From positions 1 through 61,905 of the forward strand of contig PMBR01000091.1 in assembly GCA_003152995.1 (NCBI GenBank): DNA of 61,905 nucleotides, read 5' to 3'. Origin of the DNA: Chloroflexota bacterium (GTDB lineage: Bacteria > Chloroflexota > Limnocylindria > Limnocylindrales > CSP1-4). The position numbers and the translations under genes are program-made. The notes beneath the pieces were generated by a model that worked only from the letters and a program-made list of their open reading frames with translations, was not told the origin of the DNA and searched no databases. Within the stretch, counting starts at the first letter, position 1, and each line of letters begins with the position of its first letter. Shown here piece after piece: positions 60,460 through 61,905 of this stretch.

Positions 60460-60646
60460 GGAGAGGGATCCGCTTTCTCCGATCCGTCCCTCGACTCATG
60501 CGATCGAGCTTCCGAGGGGCCAGTTAAGTCTACCAGGGTGGGAACGCCCCACGACCACTGTGCGGGCCTGTGACGGCCGGCCTCGACGCCTGGTGACGGT
60601 CATCGCGACCCCTTGTAGCGATCGACCCCGCCGGGAACTGGGCGGT

Positions 60647-61905
60647 TCAGCCTCTACGCTCGCCGGCGGGGAAGAAGAGGCCGACGATCGAGCCGGCGAC
60701 GAGCAGGACGGCGCCGAACATCAGGGGCAAGATGCCTCCGCCGCATCCCCACGGCAGCAGCTGGTACAGAAGGCCCACGCCGAGCAGGATCCCGCCCAGA
60801 AGCATCGGCAGGACCATCTCAGTGAGGCGCCTGATGGTAGGAGCCAGCGCCGGCACCAATTCCTCCACCCGGTCGCTGGTCAGGATGAGCCCCAACAGGA
60901 TCACGGTGATGAGGAATATCGGCCAGCCGCCGGCCGTGTCGAATGCCCACGCGCCAGGCCGGGGATGGGCGTCTACCGTGCCCACGCCCATGCCGTTCTG
61001 AGCCGTCCAGGGCAGAAAGAAAGACACAAGTCCGATCGCTCCGCCGAGCGCGGTCAGGCCGGTAACAACCAGTTCGGACTTGGGCTCGGCGGCGATGGAG
61101 GCGAGCGTTGCCTTGATCTTGTCCGCAGTGGTGATGGGCACGACAGTCGGCACGGTTGGCCTCCCTGCGGCAGATGGGACGGCGCGACCCATGAGCGGGC
61201 TGGCGCCTTGTGCTGGAGCCGGAGTTCGAGGGGGCATGTATGCCGTTGCCACAGCGGCGCCCGTCGGGCCTATGGACGCAGCGGCGAGTCTGCCGGCACC
61301 GATTGAAGAGAGGGTCCGGTGGGTCGCGGACGGCGCAAGATATCGGCCCGAGGCCTGAGCGCCCTCGTCCGCCAGCGCTGTGCGCGCTGTCTCGGCGCCG
61401 AAATCGACGTCAAACTCCGACTCCGCGGCGAGTGCCGCGTTTACGGCGGCCACCTTCTCGGCGGCGGCTCGAGCGGCCGCCTCCCGAGCTGCGGCCGCCG
61501 CCTTCACGGAGGCGTCCCGAGCCGTAGGGCGTTGCGCGTCGTCCTCGACGGACCGACCTGCCTGAGCTTGACCGAGTGGCGTCGCCTGGATCGTGGTTGT
61601 GGCCGTGGCCACGGCCTGGAGCTCATCGGAGGACGCCGTCGGCGAGGACGCCCCGCGAAGGGCAGCCAGCCGGGGATCGCCGACCTCGTCGGCCGCCGCC
61701 TCGGTGGTCGGCTCATCTGCTTCCGCCACCGGCTCCGCGGGCGCCTCGGCCGTGCCTTCGGCCGTCGGCTCCGCCGTGCCTTCGGCCGTCGGCTCCGCCG
61801 TGCCTTCGGCCGTCGGCTCCGCCGTGCCTTCGGCCGTTGGCTCCGCCGGCGCCTCGGCCGCCACCGGCTCCGCCGGCGCCTCGGCCGTCGGCTCCGCCGG
61901 CGCCT
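60647..61905 (-). CDS. Multi-pass membrane protein with Ala/Glu/Pro-rich N-terminus, partial
   Basis: The open frame continues to the right edge, so the 5' end is missing; at least 419 residues are visible. The N-terminal part is low-complexity with an eight-residue repeat (TAEPTAEG) and Ala-rich coiled stretches. The C-terminal 140 residues have about four transmembrane helices (LVVTGLTALGGAIGLVSFFL; WPIFLITVILLGLIL; MVLPMLLGGILLGVGLLY; LPLMFGAVLLVAGSIVGLFF). The product is not recognised; it resembles the membrane proteins clustered here. Confidence 0.6.
   Translation of the reverse strand, partial: APAEPTAEAPAEPVAAEAPAEPTAEGTAEPTAEGTAEPTAEGTAEPTAEGTAEAPAEPVAEADEPTTEAAADEVGDPRLAALRGASSPTASSDELQAVATATTTIQATPLGQAQAGRSVEDDAQRPTARDASVKAAAAAREAAARAAAEKVAAVNAALAAESEFDVDFGAETARTALADEGAQASGRYLAPSATHRTLSSIGAGRLAAASIGPTGAAVATAYMPPRTPAPAQGASPLMGRAVPSAAGRPTVPTVVPITTADKIKATLASIAAEPKSELVVTGLTALGGAIGLVSFFLPWTAQNGMGVGTVDAHPRPGAWAFDTAGGWPIFLITVILLGLILTSDRVEELVPALAPTIRRLTEMVLPMLLGGILLGVGLLYQLLPWGCGGGILPLMFGAVLLVAGSIVGLFFPAGERRG
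61751..61846. repeat. 24-bp tandem repeat in membrane-protein gene
   Basis: Four copies of a 24-bp unit (start CGTGCCTTCGGCCGTCGGCT), encoding TAEGTAEP on the minus strand, with one base change. Likely to vary in copy number. Confidence 0.7.

Overview
The window is high-GC DNA from a bacterium that is most likely a Chloroflexota member (a Limnocylindria-like soil or groundwater lineage); a deep actinobacterial relative is the main alternative. The basis is gene content and style: mreB-mreC followed by rhamnose genes, surface proteins built from the roughly 130-residue 'P-x-R-h-[LIV]-D-[ST]-R' module, zinc-ribbon membrane proteins, many GTG/TTG starts and ATGA/GTGA-coupled genes. No rRNA is present to confirm this.

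The window splits at a tRNA-Pro(TGG) gene (28414-28489). To its left (1-28413) is an accessory island. Its right edge is a Tn7-like transposition module on the minus strand: tniA (25503-28154), which reads as a natural TnsA-TnsB fusion, then tniB (TnsC-like ATPase) and tniQ (TnsD-like target selector). Four copies of a 17-bp motif spaced about 21-31 bp (28313-28396) look like transposase binding sites at the element's right end, 18 bp from the CCA end of the tRNA. Leftwards lie probable cargo genes: a membrane-free FtsH-like AAA+/M41 protease with a partner ORF, an excisionase-like HTH gene, an AbiEi/AbiEii toxin-antitoxin pair with a palindromic operator, a zinc-finger gene with its own operator, a four-gene Wadjet-like SMC system (jetA-B-C-D), a 1297-residue nuclease-TPR protein, and a restriction-modification cluster (N6-adenine methylase plus two candidate nucleases). 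At the left edge a long helical-repeat gene runs out of the window. The left transposon end was not found with confidence, so how much of the island is mobile with tniABQ is not settled.

To the right (28490-61905) is core-like chromosome, every gene on the minus strand: sugar metabolism (GH13 amylase and a barrel protein), rdgB-rph-mazG, a parvulin foldase, a six-gene operon reading as the complete UDP-ManNAc(3NAc)A pathway (wbpD-E-B-A-I plus a GT4 glycosyltransferase), a 15-residue-repeat solenoid protein, two large secreted proteins (GH18-type and caspase-like) sharing three surface modules each, the dTDP-rhamnose operon rmlA-B-D-C directly behind mreB-mreC with no mreD, radC, a CPBP protease with a repeat-rich N-terminus, and two membrane proteins at the right edge, the last one cut by the window end.

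The left half is therefore a mobile or formerly mobile defence island parked at a tRNA gene, and the right half is a cell-envelope and glycan-building neighbourhood. Function calls rest on motifs read by eye; no database search was possible.
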